Positions 33,771 to 44,600 of a stretch of 64,000 nt of DNA are shown in pieces. This DNA is from Streptomyces rubiginosohelvolus. GTDB lineage: Bacteria > Actinomycetota > Actinomycetes > Streptomycetales > Streptomycetaceae. Made by a program: the position numbers and the translations under genes. The stretch spans positions 682,001 to 746,000 of the forward strand of contig NZ_BMTW01000001.1 in assembly GCF_014649875.1 (NCBI RefSeq). Reading direction: 5' to 3'. The notes beneath the pieces are model-generated. The model was not told the origin of the DNA. It worked only from the letters and a program-made list of their open reading frames with translations, and searched no databases. Within the stretch, counting starts at the first letter, position 1. Every line of letters starts with the position of its first letter.

Positions 33771-33917
33771 ATGACGCACTTGAGCAGGATCGCGCCGCAC
33801 CCCGCGCACAGGACCCCTCCCGCCGTTCCGCTGGGCGGCGAGAACCGGACAGCAGAGCCTCTCCGTCTCGGCATCGCCGCTCCGCTCACGTCGCATCGGC
33901 GGGAGGGTACCTGTTGA
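33771..33917 (+). CDS. 48-residue small ORF translationally coupled to the SARP gene
   Basis: ATG 33771 follows AGGAGACGAC, a strong ribosome-binding site, and the frame ends with TGA 33915-33917, which overlaps the TTG start of the SARP gene (TTGA). The predicted peptide is basic, with many Pro, His and Arg and one C-terminal Cys, and has no known domain. It may be a genuine small protein or a coupling leader that sets translation of the regulator. Confidence 0.5.
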   Translation: MTHLSRIAPHPAHRTPPAVPLGGENRTAEPLRLGIAAPLTSHRREGTC

Positions 33918-34876
33918 TCGACAGCGCACGAGCCGGTCTCTCCGACGGCTCCGTCCCCCCCACCGCTCGGAACACCCCAGGGCCCGCCGCCCTCCCCACC
34001 CCGGCGTCACCGCACGACACCCCCGACACACGCCCCGCTCCCTGTTTCGGCGTTCTCGGGCAGCTCTCGGTCCGCGGCAGGACGATGTCCGTCACCTCAC
34101 CCGTCCGGCGGGCCGTTCTCACGGCGTGCCTGCTCCGCTTCGGACGGCCCATCGGCATCGCGGAGTTCAGCGAAATCCTGTGGGACGACCCACCGGTGTC
34201 GGCCACGGCGAACCTCCGCAGCCATGTGACGGGACTGCGGAGAGAACTCGACGAGATCGAGGAGGGACTCGGCGAGCGGGTGAAGACCTACCGGGGCGGC
34301 CAGAGCGGATACGGATTGGAGATCGCCGCCGAGGAATTCGACCTTCCCCGGTTCACGGCGGCTGTCGAACGTGGCCGAAAGTGGCTGGTGAATGGATTCA
34401 GTGAGTCGGCCGTCGACGCCCTGGAACTGGCGGTGGACCTCTGGAACGGCCCCTTCGGGCAGGACCTGCCGCCCACGCGGTGGTTCAGCTCCCACACGGC
34501 GGGGCTCAACAACCTCCGGCTGGACGCCTATCAGGACCTCTTCACCGCGTCCGTCCTCGCCGGCCGCACGAGCATGCTGCCCTACCGCATAGAGAGCCTG
34601 ATCGCCGAGGCTCCCTACCGGCAGCACCTCTGGGAACTGCTCGCCGCGGTGCACTGTCTGCACGGCGACACCGCCAGCACGCTGTCGGTGGTCAGGCGCT
34701 GCCAGAAGCTGTTCGCGGAGGACCTGGGCCTCGATCTGCCGCCGGGGATCGAGGCCATGCGGACGGCGGCGCTCAACTGGGACCGCGATGAGGCCATGCG
34801 GCTCGTGGCGTCGAGGACGCGGGCCTCGGCGGAGGGGTGCAGGTGCCGAAGACCCTCACACCCCTCCTCTCCCTGA
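33914..34876 (+). CDS. SARP-family transcriptional activator
   Basis: The 320-residue protein has an N-terminal Pro-rich extension of about 45 residues, an OmpR-like winged helix (FGVLGQLSVRGRTMSVTSPVRRAVLTACLL to SHVTGLRREL) and a bacterial transcriptional activation (BTAD) domain to about residue 300. The TTG start is preceded by GGGAGG eight bases away. SARPs switch on Streptomyces antibiotic clusters; this one converges on the lanthipeptide operon and is its obvious candidate activator. The short basic, Cys-containing tail is unusual. Confidence 0.88.
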   Translation: MIDSARAGLSDGSVPPTARNTPGPAALPTPASPHDTPDTRPAPCFGVLGQLSVRGRTMSVTSPVRRAVLTACLLRFGRPIGIAEFSEILWDDPPVSATANLRSHVTGLRRELDEIEEGLGERVKTYRGGQSGYGLEIAAEEFDLPRFTAAVERGRKWLVNGFSESAVDALELAVDLWNGPFGQDLPPTRWFSSHTAGLNNLRLDAYQDLFTASVLAGRTSMLPYRIESLIAEAPYRQHLWELLAAVHCLHGDTASTLSVVRRCQKLFAEDLGLDLPPGIEAMRTAALNWDRDEAMRLVASRTRASAEGCRCRRPSHPSSP

Positions 34877-34895
34877 CACGGAAGACGCGACGTGC

Positions 34896-34917
34896 GTCCG
34901 GTGGCCGGCCACCGGAC
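34896..34917. terminator. bidirectional terminator between SARP gene and lanthipeptide operon
   Basis: GTCCGGTGG-CCGG-CCACCGGAC is a perfect 22-base palindrome filling the space between the convergent SARP and permease stop codons. Confidence 0.75.
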
Positions 34918-35799
34918 TCAGGTCACGTCGCGCCGGAGCAGGAGCAGCGTTCCCGTGAGCCCGCCGATCAGGCTGTAGGCGAGGAGCACGACGGCGCCGG
35001 TCCAGGCGGCGGGGGCTCCGGCGAAGAGCTCGCCCGGCGTCGTCATGATCTGGGACGCGACTCCGGGCAGCAGGACCTGGGCCTGGAGCACCCAGTCCTC
35101 CTCGATGAGGAGGTCGTGGACCGCCTGGAAGGCGAACGCGACGACGACCGAGGACAGGAAGTACAGCGCCGCCGCGGTGACGGTGGCGGCGGTCTGGCTG
35201 CGGATGAGCACACCCAGGCCGAAGCCGAACACGCCCCACACCATGTAGGCGGCCAGGTTCAGCAGGACCGCGCCGAGCACGTCCCCGCTCCCGAGCCCGA
35301 GGCCGGCGCCCTGCGAGGACAGGAAGATCCCGCCGACGACGAGGCCGACCGAGGTCGCGACCAGCCAGAGTCCGGCCGAGGTGATGAGCACGGCGACGAG
35401 CTTGGCCGTGATGACGCGGCCCCGGCGGGGCGCCGCGAGGAACGTGGCCGTCAGGGTCCGGTAGTGGTACTCGTTCGTGACCAGAAGGACGGCGAGCACA
35501 CCGGCCAGCAGGAGACCGAAGACCTGCCCGGAGGTGTAGAGCGTGGCGGCGATACGCCCCGGGTCCCCCTGGGTCTCCCAGAGGTCGCGCATCGACGCGA
35601 CCTGTTCGGCCGACATGTCCTCGCGGGGGGTCAGGACCGCACCTGCCAGATAGTCCTCGAACGGCTGCATGAAGGTATGGGCCTGCCAGCTGTTCCAGCC
35701 CGCCAGGAGCACCGCGACGGCGGCCATCGCCAGGCCGGCGACCCACCAGGTGGGCAGCGTACGGAGCTTGAGCAGCTCACTGTTGACGAGGGCCTTCAC
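34918..35799 (-). CDS. ABC-2 type permease, putative lanthipeptide immunity
   Basis: The 293-residue protein has six predicted membrane helices and the ABC-2 layout, with a first helix after NSELLKLRTLPTWW and a cytoplasmic NEYHYRTLTATFLAAPRRGRV loop. The GTG at 35799 overlaps the ATPase gene stop (GTGA). With that ATPase it forms a LanFE-like self-protection exporter, the last two genes of the lanthipeptide operon. Confidence 0.87.
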   Translation of the reverse strand: MKALVNSELLKLRTLPTWWVAGLAMAAVAVLLAGWNSWQAHTFMQPFEDYLAGAVLTPREDMSAEQVASMRDLWETQGDPGRIAATLYTSGQVFGLLLAGVLAVLLVTNEYHYRTLTATFLAAPRRGRVITAKLVAVLITSAGLWLVATSVGLVVGGIFLSSQGAGLGLGSGDVLGAVLLNLAAYMVWGVFGFGLGVLIRSQTAATVTAAALYFLSSVVVAFAFQAVHDLLIEEDWVLQAQVLLPGVASQIMTTPGELFAGAPAAWTGAVVLLAYSLIGGLTGTLLLLRRDVT

Positions 35800-36749
35800 C
35801 GGATCTCCGCCTTTCCCTGCGTGAGCCGCAGGAACGCCTGTTCGAGGTCGGGTGCGTCCTCGGTCAGTTCGTACAGTTCTCCGCCGTGGGCTGCCGCGAG
35901 TGCGGCCACCGCACCCGTCCCCAGACCGCCGACGAACAGCGGCCCGTCCTCGGCGGGCGGGTCCGTCACGGTCGCTCCCGCCGCCACGAGCGCCGCCGCC
36001 AGTTCCGCCGGCCGGGAGGAGCGGACCCGTACCCGGGACTCGCCCCGTACCCGCGCGGCGATGTCGCGGCTCGCGCCCTCGGCGACCAGCCGGCCCTGGC
36101 TGATGATGACGAGGTCGTCGGCGGTCTGCTCGACCTCGGAGATGAGGTGGCTGGAGACGAGCACCGTACGGCCCTCGGCGGCCAGTCCCTTCAGGAGGGC
36201 GCGCATCCAGGCGATCCCCTCGGGGTCGAGCCCGTTGGCGGGTTCGTCGAGGATGAGCACGGGTGGGTCGCCGAGCAGCGCCTGGGCCAGGTTGAGGCGT
36301 TGCCGCATGCCGAGCGAGTACTCCTCGTAGCGTCGCCCGCCCGCCCTGGCCAGTCCGACCTGGTCGAGCACCTCGTCGGCGCGGCGGGCCGGCAGACCCG
36401 TCGCCGCGCACTGCACGCGCAGGTGGTCACGGCCCGTCCGCCTGCGGTGCGTGCCGGACTCGTCGAGCATCGCCCCGACGGTCCGGAGCGGCTGCCCCAG
36501 GTCCCGGTAGCGCTGTCCGCCGATGGTCGCGGTCCCGGAGGTCGGGGCGGTCAGTCCCAGCAGCATCCGGAGCGTCGTCGTCTTGCCCGCCCCGTTCGGA
36601 CCGAGGAAACCGGTGACGCGTCCGGGGCGGACCGTGAAGGACAGGTCCTGCACGGCGCTTCTGTCGCGGTACCGCTTCGACAGGCCGCGGAACTCCAGGG
36701 TGCGCCCGTCGGCCGGGGCCGGGGCGTCCTGCACTGCCGGTGAGGTCAT
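35796..36749 (-). CDS. ABC transporter ATP-binding protein, putative lanthipeptide immunity (LanF-like)
   Basis: The 317-residue ATPase has Walker A GPNGAGKTT, the Gln loop, signature YSLGMRQRLNLAQALLG and Walker B LILDEPANGLDPEG. It belongs to the BcrA/LanF drug-resistance subfamily, with a C-terminal extension of about 90 residues. It couples to the ABC-2 permease through an overlapping stop/start and probably expels the mature peptides from the membrane. Confidence 0.9.
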   Translation of the reverse strand: MTSPAVQDAPAPADGRTLEFRGLSKRYRDRSAVQDLSFTVRPGRVTGFLGPNGAGKTTTLRMLLGLTAPTSGTATIGGQRYRDLGQPLRTVGAMLDESGTHRRRTGRDHLRVQCAATGLPARRADEVLDQVGLARAGGRRYEEYSLGMRQRLNLAQALLGDPPVLILDEPANGLDPEGIAWMRALLKGLAAEGRTVLVSSHLISEVEQTADDLVIISQGRLVAEGASRDIAARVRGESRVRVRSSRPAELAAALVAAGATVTDPPAEDGPLFVGGLGTGAVAALAAAHGGELYELTEDAPDLEQAFLRLTQGKAEIR

Positions 36750-36821
36750 GTGCTCTGTTTCCTTACCTTCGCGCGGCTGCCGTGCCGGGTCTCCCGGGCG
36801 CGGCCGTGGGGGCCGCTGGAA

Positions 36822-37377
36822 TCACGTGGTGCGGTGGATGCGCAGGTCCTCCGCCAGATGCGAGCCGCGCAGCCGGCGGGTGCGCAGCAGGCGGCGCCAG
36901 TCCGCCCGGGTGTCATGCATCAGCTGCAGGTGGAAGTAGTTGACGTACTCCGCCACGGCCAGGCCGTACAGCACCAGGCCGGCGGCCCACTCGGGCGCCG
37001 GCCGGCCGGGCGCGGCCGCGACGATGGCCACGAGGCCGGCCGTCAGGGCGGCCGCGCACAGCGGCCGGAGCGCACGGAACAGTCCGATCAGGGGCGGCCG
37101 CCTTGCGGTGGTGCGCAGTTGGCGCAGCTTCAGCGCCCAGTACGCGGCCCCGGTGAGCAGGAGGACGGCGACCAGCGCGAAGCCGACGGCGTTGGGCGTG
37201 CTGAACGGTGCTCCGAGGGCCACGAAGACGGCCCAGCCGATCAGGGCGATGTTCAGCACCTCCAGCACGGCCAGGGTCCGCAGCCGGCCGAGGAGCGCTG
37301 TGCGGGAACGTGTCTCAGGGGTCACGCCGCCAGCATCGCGCACCTCGGCCGCCCGGCGGGGCGGTCGGCGCGAACCC

Positions 37378-37385
<8 letters not shown>
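36822..37385 (-). CDS. unknown four-helix membrane protein in the lanthipeptide operon
   Basis: The 187-residue protein has a short basic N-terminus, two pairs of membrane helices (about residues 38-60, 66-86, 108-128, 136-152) and a basic His/Arg-rich cytoplasmic tail. I recognise no family. Its start overlaps the exporter gene stop by eight bases, so it is part of the operon. Position between transporter and immunity ABC genes makes an immunity role possible. Confidence 0.8.
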
Positions 37386-39521
<2,136 letters not shown>

Positions 39522-39525
<4 letters not shown>

Positions 39526-40034
39526 TGTTCGCCCCTTTCGTCCCAGAGATCCATGAGCAGGGGGCAGGTGCCCTGGTCGAGGACCACGGATGCCCCCTCC
39601 TCCAGCTCCTCGGCGACGCCGGCAGGGAGTTCGACGAGGAGCATGGTGACCCGGGCCCCGCCCTGACCGGTCTGGAAGTCCTTGACCCGGCCCTCCACCC
39701 GCTCGCCGTCCACACTCAGCCGGACCTCGCTGTCCTTCGCCGGCGGACTGAAGTCCGGGAAGGCGAGGACACCTTGGCGTCCGTTGGTGCCGGCCAGGGT
39801 GCCCGTGGGCCCGACCGGCACCCGTACCACGAGGCCCGCGGTCACCGTGAGGGCCAGGATCAGGGCTCCGGCCAGCGCCCAGCGCCAGCGGGGGCGCATC
39901 GCCTCGGGGTGGAAACCGGTGCGGGCGGCACCGCGCGGGTTGGCGCGGTAGGCGGCGACCATGCTCGGCCGGTAGACGCCCTCCGCGATGGCGCCGTCCG
40001 GCGGGGCCGCCGGTGCGGGGCCGCTGTTCAGCAC
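39522..40034 (-). CDS. short HlyD-like membrane fusion protein
   Basis: The 170-residue protein has a cytoplasmic Pro/Ala-rich start, one membrane helix (about residues 55-78) and a beta-rich outside domain resembling the barrel of HlyD proteins, without the long coiled coil. GTG 40034 follows GGGAGGACGGC and overlaps the LanM gene end by seven bases. It probably assists the C39 exporter. Confidence 0.75.
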
Positions 40035-43000
40035 GCCGTCCTCCCGGTGTCCGGGGCGGCCAGCGTCAGCAGGTCCGGCACCCGCTCGGGGGCGGCCTTG
40101 CGCGCGAGGCCCCAGGCGATGCCGGCCAGACCGGTCATGAGCCCGGGGGTCTCCACGCCCTTGGGGACGCCGCACAGCCAGCCGTTCTCCCGGCCCTCGT
40201 GCAGCAGCGTCTTCCACACCTTGGGCAGCAGCCCGGAGACCTCCGGCTCCTGGTCGGCCCGGGTGGCCGCGTCGATGATGAGGAGGTTGCCGATGTCCCC
40301 GTGGCACAGGCTGTGGTTACCGAGGCCCGACACCGGGTCGAGGTCCAGGCCCGTGGAGATGGCGGCGAGGACCGCCGTGTGCCGGTCGCTCTCGATGAGG
40401 CCGGCCAGCTCCGGGGCGGTGCCCAGCTCCTGGAACGCGTTGCGGGCCATCGCGATGCCCGGGGCCCCGTGGCACCAGGCGTTCATGACCGTACGTCCGC
40501 CGAGATTGGCCGGCCGCAGGTCGCGCCACGTGCGCAGCTCCGGGTCGAAGACGGTCCGCTCGTACGTCAGCGCGTGCCGGACGGCCTCCTGGTACTCCGC
40601 GCGGGGCGCGGCCCGGTCCAGGCGGGCGAACGCGTACGCGATGCCGGAGGCCCCGTGCGAGAAGCCGGCGAGCGGCTGCTCGGGGTTGATCGGGGTGGCC
40701 CAGCCCCAGCCGTCGCCGAACTCCTGCCGGGTGGCCAGCAGACGCTCGGCGCAGCGTTCCGCGATCCGGGCGGCTCCGGTGCCGGGCCGGGCGGTCTCCA
40801 GGGCGAGGAGGGCGAGGATGGCGCCAGCGGACCCGGAGACGATGTCCAGGAGCGGGTCCTCCTCGACGAGTTCGTCGATGGCGGGCAGCAGGGTGGCCGC
40901 GGCCTCGGCGTACTCGGGACGGCCGTGGCGTACGGAGGCGTGCGCCAGGGCGTAGATCGCACCGCCGAACGGGCCGAAGGCGCCGATGCCGAACTCGTCG
41001 GCTCCCGGCTTCTTCGCGAGGCCCGCCAGAGTCTCGGCGATGAGCACCGAGCGCTTCGCCACCTGGTCGAAGGCGGCCTGGGCGAGCTCGCCGGTGCGTT
41101 CGTCGCCGGTGACGGCCGCGACGGCGTCCAGGGCGTGCGCGATACCGGCCGTTCCGGTGTAGAGGCCGATCGGGGCGGGCGCGTACTGCCAGTACTTCTC
41201 GTCGACCAGGTCGAGGCCGATCCAGCCGAGGCCGTGTGCGTCGCGGACGCACAGGTCCGACAGCCGGTGGGCCAGGCGCAGGGCCTCCTCGGCGAAGTCG
41301 CCGGGGTCGGCGGCGCCGTCCATCCGGGGCCGGTGCCAGTTGGGCCAGCGGGCATCGCTCTCGCCCATGGCGGTGGCGGCGACGCACGAGCGGATGACCC
41401 GCTCCTGGAAGGCGAGGTCCGCGTCGCCGAGGGCCGTGAGACGTTCCCGTACGGCGATGAGGGGCGGGTAGCGGGTACCGATCGGCTCGCCGTCCAGCCC
41501 GCCGCGCAGGGTTCCGGAGTCCGCGTCGACGGTGAACATGGGGATGTCCCCGAGGGTGAGTTCGGCGACCTCGTCCAGGACCATCGCGATGCGGGACTCG
41601 GGCATCTCGACATGCCCGCCGGCCAGCCGGGCGAGCGAGCGCGCGTGGTCCAGGCCGTCGCGCAGGAAGTCCGGGTGGGTGCTCTCCAGCAGCAGGCGGC
41701 CGTAGATGTGGGTCGGCCGGGCGATGAGCCGGGTCCGGACGGGGCCGAAGGCGGCCAACGGACCGTCGGCGGCCAGCAGTTCTTGACGACCCGCTTCCAG
41801 CAGCCGGTACACGTGAGTGAATCCCTCGACGAACGAGTCGACCCGGCCGACCAGGTCGATCGGTTCGCCGTCGGCGGTCATCGGGTGGTTGCGCTCGGCG
41901 TCCATCTCCATGCGGCGCTTGACCAGCCGCATGCGGTCGGTGCCGCTGTCCTCCCACATCGGCACCGGCATGGGGGTCAACTGGCCGCCGTGGCCCGCGA
42001 GTCCGCTGACGTCCAGGCCGAAGGTGCCGTCCTCGCCGCGCACCAGCAGGTGGTTGGGCAGGATGCCCACGGACTGCACGGAGTCGGCGAGGGTGACCGC
42101 GGCGATGTCGGTCTCGCCGTCGATCTTGACGACGGCCGCGGTCTTGTCGTTGTGGAGCAGGGCCTCCAGATCGACGAGGACCGGGTACTCGCCCGCGGCC
42201 AGGACGTTCTCGAAGTGGAAGTCCGTGGCGTGCAGGAGGTAGAGGAGCGAGGTGAGGGCGCCCAGCCGCCAGGCGTAGCGGTCGCCGCCGGCGGCGTCGG
42301 TGGTCACGGTGGTGTCGACCTCCTCGACCCAGCCGTGGTCGCCGCGCTCCAGGATGCCGATCCGGGCCAGGTCGTGGGTGGGGTCCTGTCGCCCGACCCA
42401 GGCGAGAAGTCCGTCGAACGCGGTGTCCATGGCCAGCGAACGGGGCTTGAAGACCAGGGTGCAGGTGTCGAACTCGACCATGGCGACGGACCGGCCGCGC
42501 CGGTGCTTGTCGCCGGCGCCGAACTCCAGGCGGTCGAGCCGCTGGGGCGGACGGCTGGCGAGCAGGGTCTCGCGCAGGACGGGGAGGTCGGCGACGAGGG
42601 CTGTGATCAGCTCGGCCCGGGTGTCGATCCAGAAGCGGAGCTGGCCCACGATCAGCCGTGCCAGGACCGGGTATTCGTCCCAGATCGCGAGGGCATTGCC
42701 CTCCGAGCGCAGCAGTTCGACGTAGGAGGAGAAGCGTTCCTCGGGAGTCTCGCCGACGAGGCGCTCCTCGACCCGGGCGATGTTGAGTTCGAGGACGAGG
42801 GTCCGCTGCACGTGACTGAGCAGGTCGGCGGCCGGGGCGGTCGCGCGGACGATGTCGAGGATGTGCCCGGGGTCGGCCATGACGGGGTCGTCACTGGTCC
42901 GTACGGCTTCCTCGACGAGCGCGTCGAGTTCGTGGACGGCGCCCTCCACGAGGGGGCGGATCACTTCCAGGAGGCCCATGTCGGGGTCGAGGCGGCGAGT

Positions 43001-43342
43001 GGCGTCGGTGGTGGCCATTCCCTCGTCCCACCAGCCCCGGAAGGTGCGGTGCCAGTCGGGTTCGTCCGCCATGCGGCCGGCCAGGGACGCGTCGTCCTCA
43101 CCGAGCAGCGCGGTCAGCCGGTCCGCGTCGACGCCCAGCGGTTCCAGCCGCGTGTCCAGGGTGGCCCGTTCACCGGTCAGAGGTGCCAGCTCCCGCCACA
43201 TGGACAGGCGCTTCTCGCCCCGTACCGGGTCGGACTGCGACGGAGTCCCGGCGAGCCTCTCGCTCAGGGTGGCGGCCCGGTGCCAGGGGAGGTGGGCCCC
43301 GGCCGGCCGGACGGTGGGGTGCTCGCTTGCGTCGTCAGGCAT
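40028..43342 (-). CDS. lanM: class II lanthionine synthetase LanM
   Basis: The 1104-residue bifunctional enzyme has an N-terminal kinase-like dehydratase domain (DUF4135, about residues 110-650), which phosphorylates and eliminates Ser/Thr, and a C-terminal LanC cyclase domain (about 720-1090). The zinc-binding motifs are WCHGAPGIAMAR and SLCHGDIGN, and GFSHGASGIAYA is also present. The ATG at 43342 is preceded by AGGAGGAAGAG; the frame is open to 43411. One LanM serves two precursor genes just upstream. Confidence 0.96.
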   Translation of the reverse strand: MPDDASEHPTVRPAGAHLPWHRAATLSERLAGTPSQSDPVRGEKRLSMWRELAPLTGERATLDTRLEPLGVDADRLTALLGEDDASLAGRMADEPDWHRTFRGWWDEGMATTDATRRLDPDMGLLEVIRPLVEGAVHELDALVEEAVRTSDDPVMADPGHILDIVRATAPAADLLSHVQRTLVLELNIARVEERLVGETPEERFSSYVELLRSEGNALAIWDEYPVLARLIVGQLRFWIDTRAELITALVADLPVLRETLLASRPPQRLDRLEFGAGDKHRRGRSVAMVEFDTCTLVFKPRSLAMDTAFDGLLAWVGRQDPTHDLARIGILERGDHGWVEEVDTTVTTDAAGGDRYAWRLGALTSLLYLLHATDFHFENVLAAGEYPVLVDLEALLHNDKTAAVVKIDGETDIAAVTLADSVQSVGILPNHLLVRGEDGTFGLDVSGLAGHGGQLTPMPVPMWEDSGTDRMRLVKRRMEMDAERNHPMTADGEPIDLVGRVDSFVEGFTHVYRLLEAGRQELLAADGPLAAFGPVRTRLIARPTHIYGRLLLESTHPDFLRDGLDHARSLARLAGGHVEMPESRIAMVLDEVAELTLGDIPMFTVDADSGTLRGGLDGEPIGTRYPPLIAVRERLTALGDADLAFQERVIRSCVAATAMGESDARWPNWHRPRMDGAADPGDFAEEALRLAHRLSDLCVRDAHGLGWIGLDLVDEKYWQYAPAPIGLYTGTAGIAHALDAVAAVTGDERTGELAQAAFDQVAKRSVLIAETLAGLAKKPGADEFGIGAFGPFGGAIYALAHASVRHGRPEYAEAAATLLPAIDELVEEDPLLDIVSGSAGAILALLALETARPGTGAARIAERCAERLLATRQEFGDGWGWATPINPEQPLAGFSHGASGIAYAFARLDRAAPRAEYQEAVRHALTYERTVFDPELRTWRDLRPANLGGRTVMNAWCHGAPGIAMARNAFQELGTAPELAGLIESDRHTAVLAAISTGLDLDPVSGLGNHSLCHGDIGNLLIIDAATRADQEPEVSGLLPKVWKTLLHEGRENGWLCGVPKGVETPGLMTGLAGIAWGLARKAAPERVPDLLTLAAPDTGRTAC

Positions 43343-43370
43343 TCCGCTCTTCCTCCTGGGGCATGAAACA

Positions 43371-43410
43371 TGACCGGCGGGGGCGCACGAACGCCCGCCC
43401 CTGCCGGTCA
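43371..43410 (-). terminator. attenuator-type hairpin between precursor genes and lanM
   Basis: Bases 43371-43385 (TGACCGGC plus GGGGGCG) pair with 43392-43410 around a six-base loop with one or two unpaired bases. It lies in the 89-base gap between the last precursor gene and lanM and could partly terminate transcription, giving more precursor than synthetase mRNA. Confidence 0.6.
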
Positions 43411-43431
43411 CGCCGTTTCTTCGGTACGCTG

Positions 43432-43668
43432 CTAGTTCTTGCAGGGCTTACCGGGGTTGCAGGCGAGACCGCAGACGGTCCAACCCGAATACCACGGCAG
43501 GCACGAGCAGCACCCGAGAGTGCCGAGAACTCCGGAGCCGGCTCCGTTGATCTCGGTCAGCTCCTCGTCGGTGATTGCGGTGAGGCCTTCGCCCGACGGA
43601 TGGGCGGGGGCCTCACTCCCGAGGGACAGCCGGTAATCGGCGTCCTTCCAGGACCGGACTATGTCCAC
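43432..43668 (-). CDS. lanA1: lanthipeptide precursor A1 (alpha-like)
   Basis: The predicted 78-residue precursor has a leader starting VDIVRSWKDADYRLSL and ending TEINGA, followed by a core of about 35 residues with six Cys (GCCSC, TVC, LAC, PCKN) and five Ser/Thr. I chose the GTG at 43668: it lies eight bases after AAGGAG, and its protein aligns with the first residue of the sister precursor (MNLVRAWKDPEYR). The ATG 43674 and GTG 43677 lie too close to that ribosome-binding site. The Cys-Cys pair hints at a disulfide as well as thioether rings. Confidence 0.88.
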   Translation of the reverse strand: MDIVRSWKDADYRLSLGSEAPAHPSGEGLTAITDEELTEINGAGSGVLGTLGCCSCLPWYSGWTVCGLACNPGKPCKN

Positions 43669-43701
43669 GTACATCACTCCTTGTCAGGAATCGGGGCAGG
43701 C

Positions 43702-43923
43702 TCAGCAACAGCCGCGCGTGCCCATGCTGCAGCTGCCGCAGAGGGTTCCGGTCGGGGAGCACACGGTCACAGTCAGAGTGATCGTGGCGCACGCCCAGGT
43801 GGTCCCGCCCGCAACACCGTCGAGCTGGTCGTCGGCCAGCTCGACGAGGCCCGCCGGGTTGGCGGGAGCCTCGCTGAGGGTGGCCCGGTACTCGGGGTCC
43901 TTCCATGCGCGAACAAGGTTCAT
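43702..43923 (-). CDS. lanA2: lanthipeptide precursor A2 (beta-like)
   Basis: The 73-residue precursor has a 40-residue leader ending VAGG, the C39 cleavage motif, and a 33-residue core starting TTWACATITLTVTVC with 12 Ser/Thr and six Cys, ending GTRGCC. The TTWxCAT start is shared with haloduracin beta (TTWPCAT, recalled), marking it as the beta component of a two-peptide lantibiotic; it also resembles roseocin from Streptomyces roseosporus as I remember it. GGGAGG lies nine bases before the ATG. Confidence 0.93.
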   Translation of the reverse strand: MNLVRAWKDPEYRATLSEAPANPAGLVELADDQLDGVAGGTTWACATITLTVTVCSPTGTLCGSCSMGTRGCC

Positions 43924-43944
43924 TTGTCTTCACCTCCCTTCGCC

Positions 43945-43989
43945 GAGGATGCGGAACCGCCCCGTGGGGTGGTTCCGAGTGCCATCCTC
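43945..43989 (-). promoter_or_regulatory. nested hairpin in the 5' leader of the lanthipeptide operon
   Basis: An outer stem (GAGGATG 43945-43951 with CATCCTC 43983-43989) encloses GGAACC-G-CCCC pairing with GGGG-T-GGTTCC (43953-43976). It sits directly upstream of the lanA2 ribosome-binding site on the minus strand, where it could terminate early, protect the mRNA or control translation. Confidence 0.5.
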
Positions 43990-44109
43990 AGCGGCCCTCA
44001 TCCAGGCGGAATACCGCGCGGGCGGAGCGGTGCGCACATGCGGCGCATACGCGGGGCGGTGGGGGCGGGGCGTGCGGACGGCGCTGTGCGGCTGCTCCGT
44101 GTGCCGCCC

Positions 44110-44395
44110 GAGCAAGCGGGTTCAGGGTGGCCCGCCCCTCCAGCTCCGCGAGCCAGGCCGGCGGCAGCGCGGTCTCCCCGTGCAGGGCGCCCCGCAGACC
44201 GACCCGGTGGCGCGGGAGGGGCCGCTGTGGTTCACCGCGAGCCGCAGCCCGTGCCGGATGTCCTCGCTGACCAGCGCGCCGCTGAATTCCCGCATGGAGG
44301 ACGGGCAGTACCGCCTCGCCCAGCTCAAGCTCGCGGACCTGCACACCGCTCATCAAGTCCGTCAGAAAAACGAAGGGCTCTGCCCCGCCGATCAC
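44110..44395 (-). pseudogene. frameshifted remnant of an ADP-ribosylglycohydrolase gene
   Basis: One minus-strand frame reads SEDIRHGLRLAVNHSGPSRATGS, and after a shift near 44195-44205 another reads RGALHGETALPPAWLAELEGR. Together they match the conserved C-terminal part of ADP-ribosylglycohydrolases (LAVNHSGDSDSTGSICGNLLGALHG...LPPEWL). The metal-binding Asp residues are lost (PSRATG for DSDSTG) and a few residues are deleted. No start or N-terminal part remains. Confidence 0.65.
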
Positions 44396-44405
44396 CCGCC
44401 GCCGG

Positions 44406-44600
44406 TCACTCCCCTCCCATGGCCGCCTTCGCCATCCGTTCCGTCGTGCTGGCCCCGTCGAGGGCCTCGCGCACGATGTCCGCGTGGCCGCTGTGATGGG
44501 CGATCTCGCGGAACGCGTGCAGCAGGACGTGCCGGACGGTCCAGACGAGGGGCTCCGGCGGCGACCATGGCCAGCAGGTCATCGCGTTCACGGGACTTCG
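44406..44600 (-). pseudogene. C-terminal fragment of a DinB-family gene
   Basis: The last 50 codons of a minus-strand frame read TVRHVLLHAFREIAHHSGHADIVREALDG, the conserved C-terminal helix of DinB/DUF664 proteins including its metal-binding His residues. Upstream the frame has no DinB similarity and runs antisense to the NUDIX gene, so the N-terminal two thirds are gone. Confidence 0.6.

Noticed and set aside
40013..43366. 1117-codon open frame on the plus strand opposite lanM
   Set aside because: It mirrors lanM codon bias, has low-complexity Gly/Val/Arg/Gln composition, no domain and no ribosome-binding site; lanM itself has intact catalytic motifs.
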